Assembly (NCBI RefSeq): GCF_008360935.1
Contig: NZ_SRXO01000003.1
Location: 62,001 to 126,000 of the forward strand
DNA length: 64,000 bases
From: Siccirubricoccus phaeus
Lineage (GTDB): Bacteria > Pseudomonadota > Alphaproteobacteria > Acetobacterales > Acetobacteraceae
Direction of reading: 5' to 3'
The notes below the pieces were generated by a model, which was not told the origin of the DNA, did no database searches, and saw only the letters and a program-made list of their open reading frames with translations. Shown here piece after piece: positions 16,382 to 24,555 of this stretch. Positions within the stretch are counted from its first letter, which is position 1; every line of letters starts with the position of its first letter. The translations under genes and the position numbers were made by a program.

Positions 16382-17089
16382 ATGACCGAACGCGGCTTCA
16401 CCCGGGCCGATCTGGACCTGCTGCGGCGCTGGGACACGCCCACCATCTGCAACGCGCTGGAGCTGGTGGCGCCCGCCCGGCGCGGCCGCGGCTTCACCCT
16501 GCAGCCCTTCGTCTGCGCCGACCCCTCCCTGCCGCCGATCTGCGGCCTGGCCCGCACCGGCCAGATCCGCGCCGCCGCCCCTTCCGGCCGGACCAGGGAG
16601 CAGGACCGGGCCGCCCGCATCGGCTGGTACGAATATGTGGCGGATGCCGATCTGCCGACCATCGTCGTCATCGAGGATCTGGACGAGACGCCCGGCTTCG
16701 GCGCCTTCTGGGGCGAGGTGAACAGCAATGTCCATAAGGGCCTCGGCTGCCTCGGCTGCGTCACCTCCGGCTCCTTCCGCGACCTCGACATGCTGGCGCC
16801 GGGCTTCCAGATCATCGGGGCGATGGTGAATCCGAGCCATGCGCATGTGCATATCGTCGATTTCGGCCGGGACGTGATCGTCCATGGCATGCCGGTGATG
16901 CATGACGATGTGGTGCATGCGGACCGCCACGGCGCGGTGGTGATCCCGGCGGAGGTGGTGAAGCAGGTTCCGGCCGCGATCGACCTCCTGACGCGGAAGG
17001 AGGCGGTGATCCTGGAGATGGCGAAGCGCGACGACTTCGACATCCACAAGCTGAAGGACGCGCTGGCGCGGTCCGACGAGATCCACTGA
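16382..17089 (+). CDS. RraA-like protein (4-hydroxy-4-methyl-2-oxoglutarate aldolase/RraA superfamily)
   Basis: From the ATG at 16382 the protein has 235 residues. It starts MTERGFTRADLDLLRRWDTP and continues with TICNALELV, as RraA-type enzymes do (D-TP-xxDAL). The active-site region reads FWGEVNSNVHKGLGCLGCVT then SGSFRDLDML, matching the G-x2-x-x-x-A..LG..G.V..G.vRD pattern, with the Arg-Asp pair that binds substrate and metal. Members are aldolases of pyruvate-derived acids or RNase E inhibitors; the enzyme role is more likely outside Gammaproteobacteria. A thioesterase gene follows 4 bases after the stop codon, so the two are co-transcribed. The upstream extension of the frame is antisense to the porin leader. 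Confidence 0.85.
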   Translation: MTERGFTRADLDLLRRWDTPTICNALELVAPARRGRGFTLQPFVCADPSLPPICGLARTGQIRAAAPSGRTREQDRAARIGWYEYVADADLPTIVVIEDLDETPGFGAFWGEVNSNVHKGLGCLGCVTSGSFRDLDMLAPGFQIIGAMVNPSHAHVHIVDFGRDVIVHGMPVMHDDVVHADRHGAVVIPAEVVKQVPAAIDLLTRKEAVILEMAKRDDFDIHKLKDALARSDEIH

Positions 17090-17093
17090 GGGC

Positions 17094-17564
17094 ATGGAAG
17101 GCAGCAACCTGGCCCCGCTGCCGGACGGGCCGCCGCTCGCGGTGGTCCGCCCGGACTGGGTGGACAACAATGGCCACATGAACATGGCCTTCTACCTGGC
17201 CGTGTTCGACATGGCGACGGACCAGCTCTGGCCGAAGCTCGGCCTGGGCCCTGCCTTCCGGGCCAAGGGGCTCGGCACCTTCGCGGCCGAGACCTGGGTG
17301 AGCTACGTGCGGGAGGTGCATGAGGGCATGCCGCTCGCCTGCACCAATGAGGTGCTGGCCCATGACGGCAAGCGGCTGCTGGCGGTGCACCGGATGTATC
17401 ATGCCACGGAGGGCTGGCTGGCGGCGGAGAATGAGGTGCTCTACCTCTGCGTCGATCTCTCCGTGCGGCGGGTGACGAGCTGGCCGGAGGAGGTGGTGGC
17501 GCGCTTCGCCGCGCTGGCAACGGGACGGCCGGCGCGGCGGCTGGCGCTGAAGCGCAAGGAGTGA
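17094..17564 (+). CDS. Acyl-CoA thioesterase, hotdog fold (4HBT type)
   Basis: Protein of 156 residues with RPDWVDNNGHMNMAFYLAVF near residue 20. This is the D-x-x-GHxNxxxY active-site helix entrance of 4HBT thioesterases; the Asp/Asn at the start of this motif and the helix following it form the catalytic site. ETWVSYVREVHEGMPLACTN and the strand after it continue the hotdog sheet. The related thioesterase domain is often fused to or next to carnitine dehydrogenases. It is the second gene of the RraA-like/thioesterase pair. The acyl-CoA substrate is unknown. Confidence 0.85.
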   Translation: MEGSNLAPLPDGPPLAVVRPDWVDNNGHMNMAFYLAVFDMATDQLWPKLGLGPAFRAKGLGTFAAETWVSYVREVHEGMPLACTNEVLAHDGKRLLAVHRMYHATEGWLAAENEVLYLCVDLSVRRVTSWPEEVVARFAALATGRPARRLALKRKE

Positions 17565-17604
17565 CGGGGAGCTCCGCCCCTTGGCGGCAGGGTCGCCAAC
17601 CCCC

Positions 17605-17628
17605 AGCGGAGGCTCTGCCTCCTCCGCT
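17605..17628. terminator. Hairpin between convergent genes, possible terminator
   Basis: AGCGGAGG (17605-17612) pairs with CCTCCGCT (17621-17628) across an 8-base loop. It lies in the 175-base spacer between the convergent thioesterase (plus) and methyltransferase (minus) genes. There is no T-run, so termination is inferred from position only. The rest of the spacer holds no reading frame of note. Confidence 0.35.
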
Positions 17629-17739
17629 CCCGCCGGGGGAGAAGGCCTTGCCCGGGAAGCGACCAGGCTGACCACAGCTTCCCGGCCAGGGTCCGCCTCG
17701 TCGCCGCCATCATCCACTCACGGCGAACCGCAACAGGGC

Positions 17740-18639
17740 CTAATCGGCTCCAGGCTTCCGCAGGAGCAGGCTCAGAAGCTCTTCCAGGAAAGGGCCCGGG
17801 ACGGCGGGAGCGATCTCCGCCAGAAGCGCCGCGTAGCGCTTGCCCGGCGATGCTTCCCAGGCCTGGCGATAATGCGGATGCCTGGCGCAGAGGAATTCGT
17901 GCTGGCTCTGCCTGACCTCGACAGCGTCGAGCCCGATGGCCAGGTCGATTTCATGGAAGCTCGCGCCGCGGCCCCATCGGGCAAGCGTGACCGGATCGCG
18001 CCCCGCCAAGGCTTCGGCGAAGTCGCTCCGGCTGGACTTCACCGCATAATCCATGGCGAGATCGTCCGGCAGCCAGTGGAAGAAGGGCATCAGCGACGTA
18101 TGATCGTCGCGGTACCAGAGCCGGTTGGGTGTCTCGTAGATGCAGAGATGCCCGCCCGCCGGCAGGTTGTCCCACGCCGCTCGCAGCGTGGCGATTCGCT
18201 CCTGATAGGTCATGTGCTCCAGCGTGGCCGAGAACACGATCAGGTCGTAGGGCTCGGCATACAGATCCTCGAGGTCCAGCGCATTCCGAACCAGGAGGCG
18301 GACATTGTGGAGACCGTGCAGCGCCACCCGGTCCGCTGCGACGCGCAGATGGCTCTCCTCGATGTCGATCCCATCGACCTGACGGCTGACCTCGGCGAGG
18401 GCGACGATGGAGGCCCCGGTCCCGGCGCCGATCTCCAGGACCCGCGCGCCGGAGAGGCTCATATGCTCTGCGAGCCAGGGGATGACGTTGTTCCTGTGCT
18501 CTGTCAGCCGGTGGATCGTGTGGATGAAAAGTTCCCGCTTGAGCGTTTCGGGATCCTGTGCCGCGTAGCCTGGCATGAAGTGCTCCAGCAGCGATCGCTC
18601 GAGCTGCGCCAATTTCTCGCCCGCCAGATCCCCGGCCAT
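17740..18639 (-). CDS. Class I SAM-dependent methyltransferase
   Basis: From the ATG at 18639 the protein has 299 residues. Motif I is VLEIGAGTGASIVALAEVS at about residue 70, followed by acidic motif II (VDGIDIEESHLRVAADR) and a Rossmann continuation YDLIVFSATLEHMTYQERI; CIYETPNRLWYRDDHTS follows the motif IV region. This is the Methyltransf_11/23-type fold; the substrate is not evident. Its codon use is noticeably less G/C-biased than that of the flanking genes, which suggests later acquisition. It is isolated: convergent with the thioesterase gene and 193 bases away from the next gene. Confidence 0.85.
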   Translation of the reverse strand: MAGDLAGEKLAQLERSLLEHFMPGYAAQDPETLKRELFIHTIHRLTEHRNNVIPWLAEHMSLSGARVLEIGAGTGASIVALAEVSRQVDGIDIEESHLRVAADRVALHGLHNVRLLVRNALDLEDLYAEPYDLIVFSATLEHMTYQERIATLRAAWDNLPAGGHLCIYETPNRLWYRDDHTSLMPFFHWLPDDLAMDYAVKSSRSDFAEALAGRDPVTLARWGRGASFHEIDLAIGLDAVEVRQSQHEFLCARHPHYRQAWEASPGKRYAALLAEIAPAVPGPFLEELLSLLLRKPGAD

Positions 18640-18832
18640 GAGAACCCCCTTCTCCGGCCGTGACGGCCGATCGCCCATCTGCGTGCGATTACCGCCTCGG
18701 CGCGTGCGGCAGCAAGGCAGCCCGGGCGCCGCCCCCTGAGGCAATGACTCCGCCGTGCGGATCTGCCGATCCTGACGGAGGCAATTGCCGGACATCCTGC
18801 GGCCAGGTCAGCGGCGTGGCAGGGGCGGCCCT

Positions 18833-20029
18833 TCAGCAATCCCCGGCATCATCCGTCAGCAATTCCAGCTGCCAGGTCATCTCCGATTCCGAAAGCGGCC
18901 ACCCGCCATCCGCCTTGGGCGGCAGCGCGGCGGAGGGGGTGAGCTGCCCCAGCACCGTCTGCGCCAGCGTGGCGGTGCGCGGCGAAAACCCCGCCTTCCA
19001 GCAGAGGCTCACCAGCCCTTTGGCGCTGCGCAGCCGGACCGCGCGCTGCACCGCCCCCTCGCCCAGCCCGGCGCCCCTGGCCAGGGCGGCGCCCATGGCG
19101 AAGCGGTTGCCCTGCATGCCGGCCGTCTCGAAGGCCGCCTCGGGCGATTGCTCCTCCGCCCGCGGCCCGGCCCCTTCCAGCCGGCGTTCCAGCCGCTCGC
19201 GCAGCTCCCGGGTCAGGCCGGCATCCAGGTCCCAGCGCGCTGCCATGGCGTCCAGCAGATGGTCGGCCAGGCAGGCGGCCAGGCGCTGTGCCACGCCGGG
19301 CGGCAGCACCGGCCGCCGCACCAGGCTCTCCTGCCAGGGGATGTGCCGGGCGGCGCCCAGCACCACCCGGTCCAGCGCCGCTTCCCGGATATTGGCGGAG
19401 GGGTTGTCCAGCAGCGCCGCTACCGGCTGCACCGCGTCGGTTTCGATGATGGCGTCGGACAGCGTCTCGCTCAGCGCCGGGCGGCGGGCGATGGCGGTCA
19501 GCGTCCCCGGCGCCGGCGGCGCCTCCACCAGCGCCAGCAGATCCGCGTCGGTGAGCAGGGGGGAGGAGCGGATGACCGGCTCCGCCACCTCCATCGCCAT
19601 GTCCCGCGCCAGGCGCAGGATGATGTCCCGCGGCGCGTCCGGCAGCGCCTTCAGCTCCTCCGCCAGCACCGCGCGGACGGTGACGGCGGCATCCGCCAGC
19701 AGCCCCTGCAGGGTCTGCCAGCTCTGCCGGCCACGCCGGTCCGCGGCGGTGGAGAGGTGTGGCGCCCGCGGCGCCAGCTTGCGCCCCAGCGCTTCCCGCA
19801 CCTCCGGCGCCGCATCCTGGGCCAGCAGCCGGTCCGCCTGCACCGGCGTCGCGCCATTGGCCGCGACGGCGGCGCGCACCGCGACGGCCGCGTCCGCGGC
19901 GAGGAAATAGAGGATCTCCGGCGCCGCGTCGCGCTGCGCCGCCAGCGCCACCCTTTCCGCCTCCTGCCCGGAGGCGGCGATGCGCTTGGCCTGCTCGCTG
20001 ACCGCCGAGGGGGTCTTCACGCCGCTCAT
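18833..20029 (-). CDS. DUF2336 domain protein
   Basis: From the ATG at 20029 the protein has 398 residues, almost wholly alpha-helical with HEAT-like repeat character, for example ASGQEAERVALAAQRDAAPE then ILYFLAADAAVAVRAAVAAN and QDAAPEVREALGRKLAPRAP. A central segment ILRLARDMAMEVAEPVIRSS followed by PLLTDADLLALVE matches the DUF2336 core found in Alphaproteobacteria (for example VAxxLLxxSPLLxDxDLLxLI). Biochemical function is unknown; the repeats suggest protein-protein contacts. The start codon overlaps the stop codon of the upstream GGDEF gene by 4 bases (ATGA), so the two proteins are made together and may act in the same signalling step. Confidence 0.8.
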   Translation of the reverse strand: MSGVKTPSAVSEQAKRIAASGQEAERVALAAQRDAAPEILYFLAADAAVAVRAAVAANGATPVQADRLLAQDAAPEVREALGRKLAPRAPHLSTAADRRGRQSWQTLQGLLADAAVTVRAVLAEELKALPDAPRDIILRLARDMAMEVAEPVIRSSPLLTDADLLALVEAPPAPGTLTAIARRPALSETLSDAIIETDAVQPVAALLDNPSANIREAALDRVVLGAARHIPWQESLVRRPVLPPGVAQRLAACLADHLLDAMAARWDLDAGLTRELRERLERRLEGAGPRAEEQSPEAAFETAGMQGNRFAMGAALARGAGLGEGAVQRAVRLRSAKGLVSLCWKAGFSPRTATLAQTVLGQLTPSAALPPKADGGWPLSESEMTWQLELLTDDAGDC

Positions 20030-21429
20030 CCGGCGGCCTCCGGGGCGGATGGCGGCGCCAGCCGCCAATGCCCGCGCCCGCCGCGCTTCACCGCATACAT
20101 CGCCGCATCGGCGGCGGCGACCAGCGCATCCGGCCGAAGCTGCGCCCCCGGGCCGCGCACCGCGCCACCGATGCTGAAGGTGAGCTTCGGCCCCTGCCGC
20201 CCGGGCGGCCAGGGGGAGAGCCGCAGCGCCGCGGCGCAGAGCGCCGCCGCCCGCCGCCCGGTGGCTGCTGCGTCCGCATCCTCCAGCCACAGGGCGAATT
20301 CATCGCCGCCCAGCCGGGCGGCGAGATCGACCGGCCGTGCCATCTCCCGCAGCACGGCGGCGACGGCGACCAGCGCGGCATCCCCCGCCTCATGCCCCAG
20401 CGTGTCGTTGATCGGCTTGAAATTGTCGAGGTCGATGAAGAGCAGCGCGCCGCGCTCTCCCGGCCGGTCCAGCCGCCGGCGGAGGTCGTCCATGAAGGCG
20501 CGGCGGTTCAGCAGCCCGGTCAGCGCGTCGGTGCGGGCCTGCAGCTCCAGCTCCCGCTGCAGCATGTGGTTGCCGAGGGTGACGAAGAGCAGGTCGGCGA
20601 TCGCGTGCAGCAAATGCCGGTCATCGGCGTCGAAATCCCGCTCCCCCGCCGCGCGCCAGACCAGCAGGGCGTGGAAGGGCGGCACGCGGTGCGGCGTCGG
20701 CAGCAGGACCAGATGCTCCCCGCCCGGGCCGGTGAGGAAGCGCGGCTCCGCCGCCGCCATCAGCGGCGCGACCAGGGGTAGTAACGGGCCGGTCTCCACC
20801 CCGTGCTGCCGGGTGATGGCGGCCGCCCCGCCCGGCGCGAGTTCCAGCAGCGCCGCGCCGCTGCAGCCGATGGCGGGGGGCAGGGATTCCAGCGTGGCGG
20901 CCAGCATGCGCGGCGCCAGCACCTGGCGGCGCACCCGGCGCGCCAGGGTCTCCAGCGCTGCGGCGCGGCGCAGCGCGGCGGCCTGGGCCTCGGCCTCCTG
21001 CACCTCCGCCGTCACGTCCCGGCCGCAGCCGCGCAGGCCCGCATAGCTGCCGCCGGCATCCGCCAGCGGCACCAGCGCCAGGCTGAAGCAGGCGGGCGAG
21101 CCCGAGGCGTGGCGCAGCCAGGTGCGCAGCCCTCGCACCGGGTGCAGCAGGGCGAAGGGGTCCGGTTCCGGGTGCAGCAGCAGGATCTGCGCCGGTTTGC
21201 CCAGCAGCCATTCCGCCGGCCAGCCGCGGAAGGGGTCGGGCGAGAGGAAGGCGAGGCGCCCGGCCGGGTCCGTCTCGAAGGCCAGGTCGATGGCTAGGCT
21301 CGCGATGTCCCGCCAGCGATGCCGCGATTCCAACAGCGCCACCCGGAATCCGGGCTCGGCGTCCGGCGGCGGGACGGCCGGGTCCCGGGGTGCGGCACCC
21401 GGCGCGCCAATCATTTCGGGACTCGGCAT
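20026..21429 (-). CDS. Diguanylate cyclase with PAS and GAF-like sensory regions
   Basis: From the ATG at 21429 the protein has 467 residues. An N-terminal PAS-like region (about 30-150: DLAFETDPAGRLAFLSPDPF, LRGCGRDVTAEVQEAEAQAA at its end), a GAF-like region (about 165-300: HLVLLPTPHRVPPFHALLVW) and a C-terminal GGDEF domain (DALTGLLNRRAFMDDL, FIDLDNFKPINDTLGHEAGD, ARLGGDEFALW). The catalytic GGDEF is intact, so it should make cyclic di-GMP from GTP. An RxxD inhibitory site (RPVD) lies five residues before GGDEF, so product feedback is expected. There is no membrane segment; a cytoplasmic sensor is likely. The downstream DUF2336 gene is translationally coupled. The start is uncertain; ATGs at 21528 and 21414 are alternatives. 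Confidence 0.9.
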   Translation of the reverse strand: MPSPEMIGAPGAAPRDPAVPPPDAEPGFRVALLESRHRWRDIASLAIDLAFETDPAGRLAFLSPDPFRGWPAEWLLGKPAQILLLHPEPDPFALLHPVRGLRTWLRHASGSPACFSLALVPLADAGGSYAGLRGCGRDVTAEVQEAEAQAAALRRAAALETLARRVRRQVLAPRMLAATLESLPPAIGCSGAALLELAPGGAAAITRQHGVETGPLLPLVAPLMAAAEPRFLTGPGGEHLVLLPTPHRVPPFHALLVWRAAGERDFDADDRHLLHAIADLLFVTLGNHMLQRELELQARTDALTGLLNRRAFMDDLRRRLDRPGERGALLFIDLDNFKPINDTLGHEAGDAALVAVAAVLREMARPVDLAARLGGDEFALWLEDADAAATGRRAAALCAAALRLSPWPPGRQGPKLTFSIGGAVRGPGAQLRPDALVAAADAAMYAVKRGGRGHWRLAPPSAPEAAG

Positions 21430-21560
21430 GGCCACAGGGTGCACGGCCGTGGTGAACGTGGCGTTATCGCCGCCGGGCGGGGCGGCGGCCGGCCCGGGCG
21501 GTTGACACCCCTTGCCCCGCCTATGCATGGTCCGCGGCCTTCCGCTCGGGACCTCGCGCC

Positions 21561-22403
21561 ATGGACCTCGCCGCCCTCGCCAGCCGCATCGAAGCCCTCT
21601 GGGCGCGGCGGGACACCGTCACCTCCTCGACCGGCGGGGAGGACCGCGCCGCCGTCGAGACCGCGCTCGAAGCCCTGGATGCCGGTCAGGCGCGGGTGGC
21701 GGAGCCGGATGCGGCGGCGCCGGGCGGCTGGAAGGTGAACCAGTGGCTGAAGCAGGCCGTGCTGCTCTCCTTCCGCCTGACCGATTCCGCGCCGATGGAC
21801 ACGGCGGCGGGCGCCTATGACAAGGTGCCGCTGAAATTCGCCGATTGGGGCGCCAACCGCTTCAAGGATGCCGGCTTCCGCGCCGTACCCGGCGCCGTCG
21901 TCCGCAAATCCGCCTATATCGCCCCGGGCGCGGTGCTGATGCCGAGCTTCGTCAATGTCGGCGCCTGGGTCGGCAGGAACACGATGGTGGATACCTGGGC
22001 CACCGTCGGCTCCTGCGCCCAGATCGGCGCCAATGTCCATCTCTCGGGCGGCGTCGGCATCGGCGGGGTGCTGGAGCCGCTGCAGGCCAACCCGGTCATC
22101 ATCGAGGATGACTGCTTCGTCGGCGCCCGCTCCGAGGTGGCCGAGGGCGTCGTTGTGGAACGCGGCGCCGTGCTCTCCATGGGGGTCTTCCTCGGCGCCT
22201 CGACGAAGATCATCGACCGCGCCACCGGCCAGGTGCATGTCGGCCGCGTGCCGGCCTATTCCGTGGTGGTGCCGGGCACGCTGCCGGGCAGGCCCCTGCC
22301 GGACGGCACGCCGGGCCCCGGCCTCTACTGCGCCGTCATCGTCAAGACGGTGGATGCGCAGACGCGGTCCAAGACCAGCATCAACGAGCTGCTGCGGGAC
22401 TAG
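21561..22403 (+). CDS. dapD: 2,3,4,5-tetrahydropyridine-2,6-dicarboxylate N-succinyltransferase
   Basis: Protein of 280 residues, the standard DapD length. It transfers succinyl from succinyl-CoA to tetrahydrodipicolinate in the succinylase route to meso-diaminopimelate and lysine. An N-terminal helical domain is followed by a left-handed beta-helix of hexapeptide repeats: [60 protein letters not shown], then [20 protein letters not shown] and [20 protein letters not shown]. The C terminus [10 protein letters not shown] is typical. It is directly followed by dapE, so the two consecutive steps are co-expressed. The gene is divergent from the GGDEF gene. Confidence 0.97.
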   Translation: MDLAALASRIEALWARRDTVTSSTGGEDRAAVETALEALDAGQARVAEPDAAAPGGWKVNQWLKQAVLLSFRLTDSAPMDTAAGAYDKVPLKFADWGANRFKDAGFRAVPGAVVRKSAYIAPGAVLMPSFVNVGAWVGRNTMVDTWATVGSCAQIGANVHLSGGVGIGGVLEPLQANPVIIEDDCFVGARSEVAEGVVVERGAVLSMGVFLGASTKIIDRATGQVHVGRVPAYSVVVPGTLPGRPLPDGTPGPGLYCAVIVKTVDAQTRSKTSINELLRD

Positions 22404-22407
22404 GCAC

Positions 22408-23544
22408 TTGTCCCGCAACGCCCCTGCCGACCCGCTGCCCCTGGCCCAGGCGCTGATCCGCTGCCCGAGCGTCACCCCGGCCGATGCCGGGGCGCTGGCG
22501 GTGCTGGAGGCGGCGCTGCAGCCGCTCGGCTTCACCTGCCACCGGCTGCGCTTCGGCGAGATCGAGAATCTCTACGCCCGCCACGGCACCGGCGGGCCGC
22601 ATTTCTGCTATGCCGGCCACACCGACGTCGTCCCGCCCGGCGAGCAGGGCTGGGCGGAGAGCCCCTTCTCCGGTGCGGTGAAGGATGGCGTGCTCTATGG
22701 GCGCGGCGCCTGCGACATGAAGGGCGGCATCGCCGCCTTCGTCGCCGGCCTTACCGACTACCTGGCGGCAAACGGCGACAGGCCGGGCAGCATCAGCCTG
22801 CTCATCACCGGCGATGAGGAAGGTCCGGCCAAGGACGGCACCATCAAGGTGCTGGAATGGATGGCCGAGCGCGGCGAGATCCCGGACATGGCCCTGGTCG
22901 GCGAGCCGACCTCCAAGGTTGCGCTCGGCGACATCGTCAAGGTCGGCCGCCGCGGCAGCATGACGGCCTACATCACCCTCTACGGCACCCAGGGACACAG
23001 CGCCTATCCGCAGCGCGCCGACAACCCGATCCACCGCCTGGTCCGCGTGCTGCACCGCCTCACCGCCCAGCCGATCGACCAGGGCAGCGAATTCTTCGAG
23101 GCGACCACCCTGCAGGTCACCGGCTTCGACGTCGGCAACACCGCGAACAACGTCATCCCCGCCGAGGCGCGGGCGATGCTGAACATCCGCTTCAACGATT
23201 TGCACAGCAGCGCCAGCCTGACCGAGCACCTGCACGCCGCGCTGCAGGCCGAGGAGGCGCGCTACGACATGCGCGTCGAGGTCTCCGGCGAGAGTTTTCT
23301 CACCTCGCCCGGCCCCTTCGTCGAGGCGCTGAAGCGTGCCGTCGAGCGCAGCGCCGGCCGTACCCCCTCGCTCGATACCGGCGGCGGCACCTCGGATGCC
23401 CGGTTCATCGCCCGCTACTGCCCGGTGGCGGAGCTCGGCGCCGTCGGCGCCACCATGCACAAGGTGAATGAAAGCGTGCCGGTCGCCGAGCTGCGCGACC
23501 TCGCCGCGCTCTACCGGACCGTGCTGGAGGAGGTCTTCGCCTGA
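22408..23544 (+). CDS. dapE: Succinyl-diaminopimelate desuccinylase
   Basis: Protein of 378 residues. It removes succinate from N-succinyl-L,L-diaminopimelate using two zinc ions, the step that follows transaminated DapD product. Metal ligands are visible: H in CYAGHTDVVPPGEQGW, D in GRGACDMKGGI, the E-E pair in ITGDEEGPAKDGT, E in LVGEPTS and H in GAVGATMHKVNE. The dimerisation lid domain contains GTQGHSAYPQRADNPIH. No ATG is available near the right place; the start is a TTG at 22408, 4 bases after the dapD stop codon, giving MSRNAPADPLPLAQALIRCP. The reading frame continuing upstream is inside dapD and is not used. Confidence 0.96.
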   Translation: MSRNAPADPLPLAQALIRCPSVTPADAGALAVLEAALQPLGFTCHRLRFGEIENLYARHGTGGPHFCYAGHTDVVPPGEQGWAESPFSGAVKDGVLYGRGACDMKGGIAAFVAGLTDYLAANGDRPGSISLLITGDEEGPAKDGTIKVLEWMAERGEIPDMALVGEPTSKVALGDIVKVGRRGSMTAYITLYGTQGHSAYPQRADNPIHRLVRVLHRLTAQPIDQGSEFFEATTLQVTGFDVGNTANNVIPAEARAMLNIRFNDLHSSASLTEHLHAALQAEEARYDMRVEVSGESFLTSPGPFVEALKRAVERSAGRTPSLDTGGGTSDARFIARYCPVAELGAVGATMHKVNESVPVAELRDLAALYRTVLEEVFA

Positions 23545-23594
23545 GCGGCGCGGCCCCGCCCCCTCCGCCGCCGCTGGGTCCGCCGCCGCTTCGC

Positions 23595-24149
23595 ATGGTG
23601 ATCGAGGCCGGGCTGCGCGGCGCCTTCCTGCTGGCGCGCGGCCGGCCCGAGGGGCTGATGCTCATCGAGGACACGCCGGAGGGGGCGCTGCGCAGCTTCT
23701 GGGCCGCGGCGGTCTGCCTGCCCGCCTTCCTCGCCCTCCGCCTCTTCGACTGGGGCCAGGGCACCGCGCCCGGCGGCTCGTTCAGCCTGGCGCTGGCGGC
23801 GGAATTCCTCGGCTACGTCGCCTCCTGGGCGGGGTTCGGCCTCGCCTCCCGGCGACTCGCCGCCGTCATGGGGCGGCAGGCGGAATGGCCGCATTTCCTG
23901 GCGGCCTTCAACTGGGCGAATGTGGTCCAGTACCTGGTGCTGATCCTGCTGACCGTGCCCGGCGCGGCGCTGCCAGATACGCTCTCCTCCGGCCTCACCT
24001 TGGCGGCGGCGGGGTACGCGCTGTGGCTGGAATGGTTCATCGCGCGGGTGGCGCTGCTGCTGCCGGGCGGGCAGGCCATCGGCTTCGTCGCGCTGGACCT
24101 GCTGGTGGCGCTGACGGTGCAGCTTGTGGTGAACGGGCTCTCGCCTTAG
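23595..24149 (+). CDS. Integral membrane protein of unknown function
   Basis: Protein of 184 residues with about five hydrophobic segments (ALRSFWAAAVCLPAFLALRL, SLALAAEFLGYVASWAGFGL, WANVVQYLVLILLTVPGAAL, LTLAAAGYALWLEWFIARVA and FVALDLLVALTVQLVVNGLS). I do not recognise the family. It follows dapE after 50 bases on the same strand and could share its transcript. An in-frame non-ATG extension reaches back to the dapE stop codon, giving a Pro-rich start, but the ATG at 23595 is preferred. The gene ends at a strong double hairpin (24151-24253), probably the end of the dap transcript. Confidence 0.75.
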   Translation: MVIEAGLRGAFLLARGRPEGLMLIEDTPEGALRSFWAAAVCLPAFLALRLFDWGQGTAPGGSFSLALAAEFLGYVASWAGFGLASRRLAAVMGRQAEWPHFLAAFNWANVVQYLVLILLTVPGAALPDTLSSGLTLAAAGYALWLEWFIARVALLLPGGQAIGFVALDLLVALTVQLVVNGLSP

Positions 24150-24150
24150 A

Positions 24151-24253
24151 GCAAACTCCGATCAGGTGGGAGCACCTGATCGGAGTAATTTGCCCGCCTG
24201 AACAAAGACCTAGAGCATTCTCCATGCACCAAGGCGCAGGGAGAATGCTCTAG
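24151..24253. repeat. Pair of perfect TAGAGC-type hairpins after the dap operon
   Basis: Hairpin 1: ACTCCGATCAGGTG (24155-24168), loop GGAG, CACCTGATCGGAGT (24173-24186), a perfect 14-bp stem. Hairpin 2: CTAGAGCATTCTCC (24210-24223), 16-base loop, GGAGAATGCTCTAG (24240-24253), again 14 of 14. Hairpin 1 is also preceded by TAGAGC, so both belong to the same family as the palindrome at 14709-14815. They lie between the convergent dap operon and cco operon and could stop transcription from both sides. Confidence 0.85.
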
Positions 24254-24256
24254 CCA

Positions 24257-24280
24257 GGGGCGCTGCCCCGGACCCCGGTG
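24257..24280 (-). repeat. Degenerate fragment of the 54-bp structured repeat
   Basis: Read on the minus strand the sequence is CACCGGGGTCCGGGG joined directly to CAGCGCCCC. That is the first 13 bases and the last hairpin strand of the 54-bp unit with its 19-base hairpin missing. It lies immediately after the TAGAGC hairpins, in the same spacer. Confidence 0.5.
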
Positions 24281-24336
24281 TGAGCTTGCCGCCAGCAGGT
24301 TCGGCCAGCCGACGTCCTGCCCGGAGGCGTGGGAGG

Positions 24337-24549
24337 TCAGCCTTGCCGGGCCAGCTTCTCGCCCTCGTCGAAGCCGCGCTTCAGCAGGAAGAAGCCGAAG
24401 GCCAAGCCGAAGCCCAGCAGGCCCCAGCCGAAGACGCCGATGCCCAGATCCCGCGCCTTCGCCGCGGCCACCAGCCCCAGCAGCGCCAGCAGCCCGGACA
24501 CCACCAGCAGCACCACCCGAAGGACCGGGAATTGCGGTTGGACGGCCAT
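24337..24549 (-). CDS. Small membrane protein at the end of the cco operon
   Basis: Protein of 70 residues: MAVQPQFPVLRVVLLVVSGL then two hydrophobic helices (VVLLVVSGLLALLGLVAAAK; GIGVFGWGLLGFGLAFGFFL) and a charged tail KRGFDEGEKLARQG. I do not recognise the family. It starts 6 bases after the ccoS stop codon, same strand, and so is the last gene of the oxidase operon. A structural or assembly role in the cbb3 oxidase is suggested by position only. Confidence 0.7.
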   Translation of the reverse strand: MAVQPQFPVLRVVLLVVSGLLALLGLVAAAKARDLGIGVFGWGLLGFGLAFGFFLLKRGFDEGEKLARQG

Positions 24550-24555
24550 GAGACC

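Noticed and set aside
18785-21046. A 753-codon plus-strand open frame opposite the DUF2336 and GGDEF genes
   Set aside because: Low-complexity shadow of two genes with clear domains.
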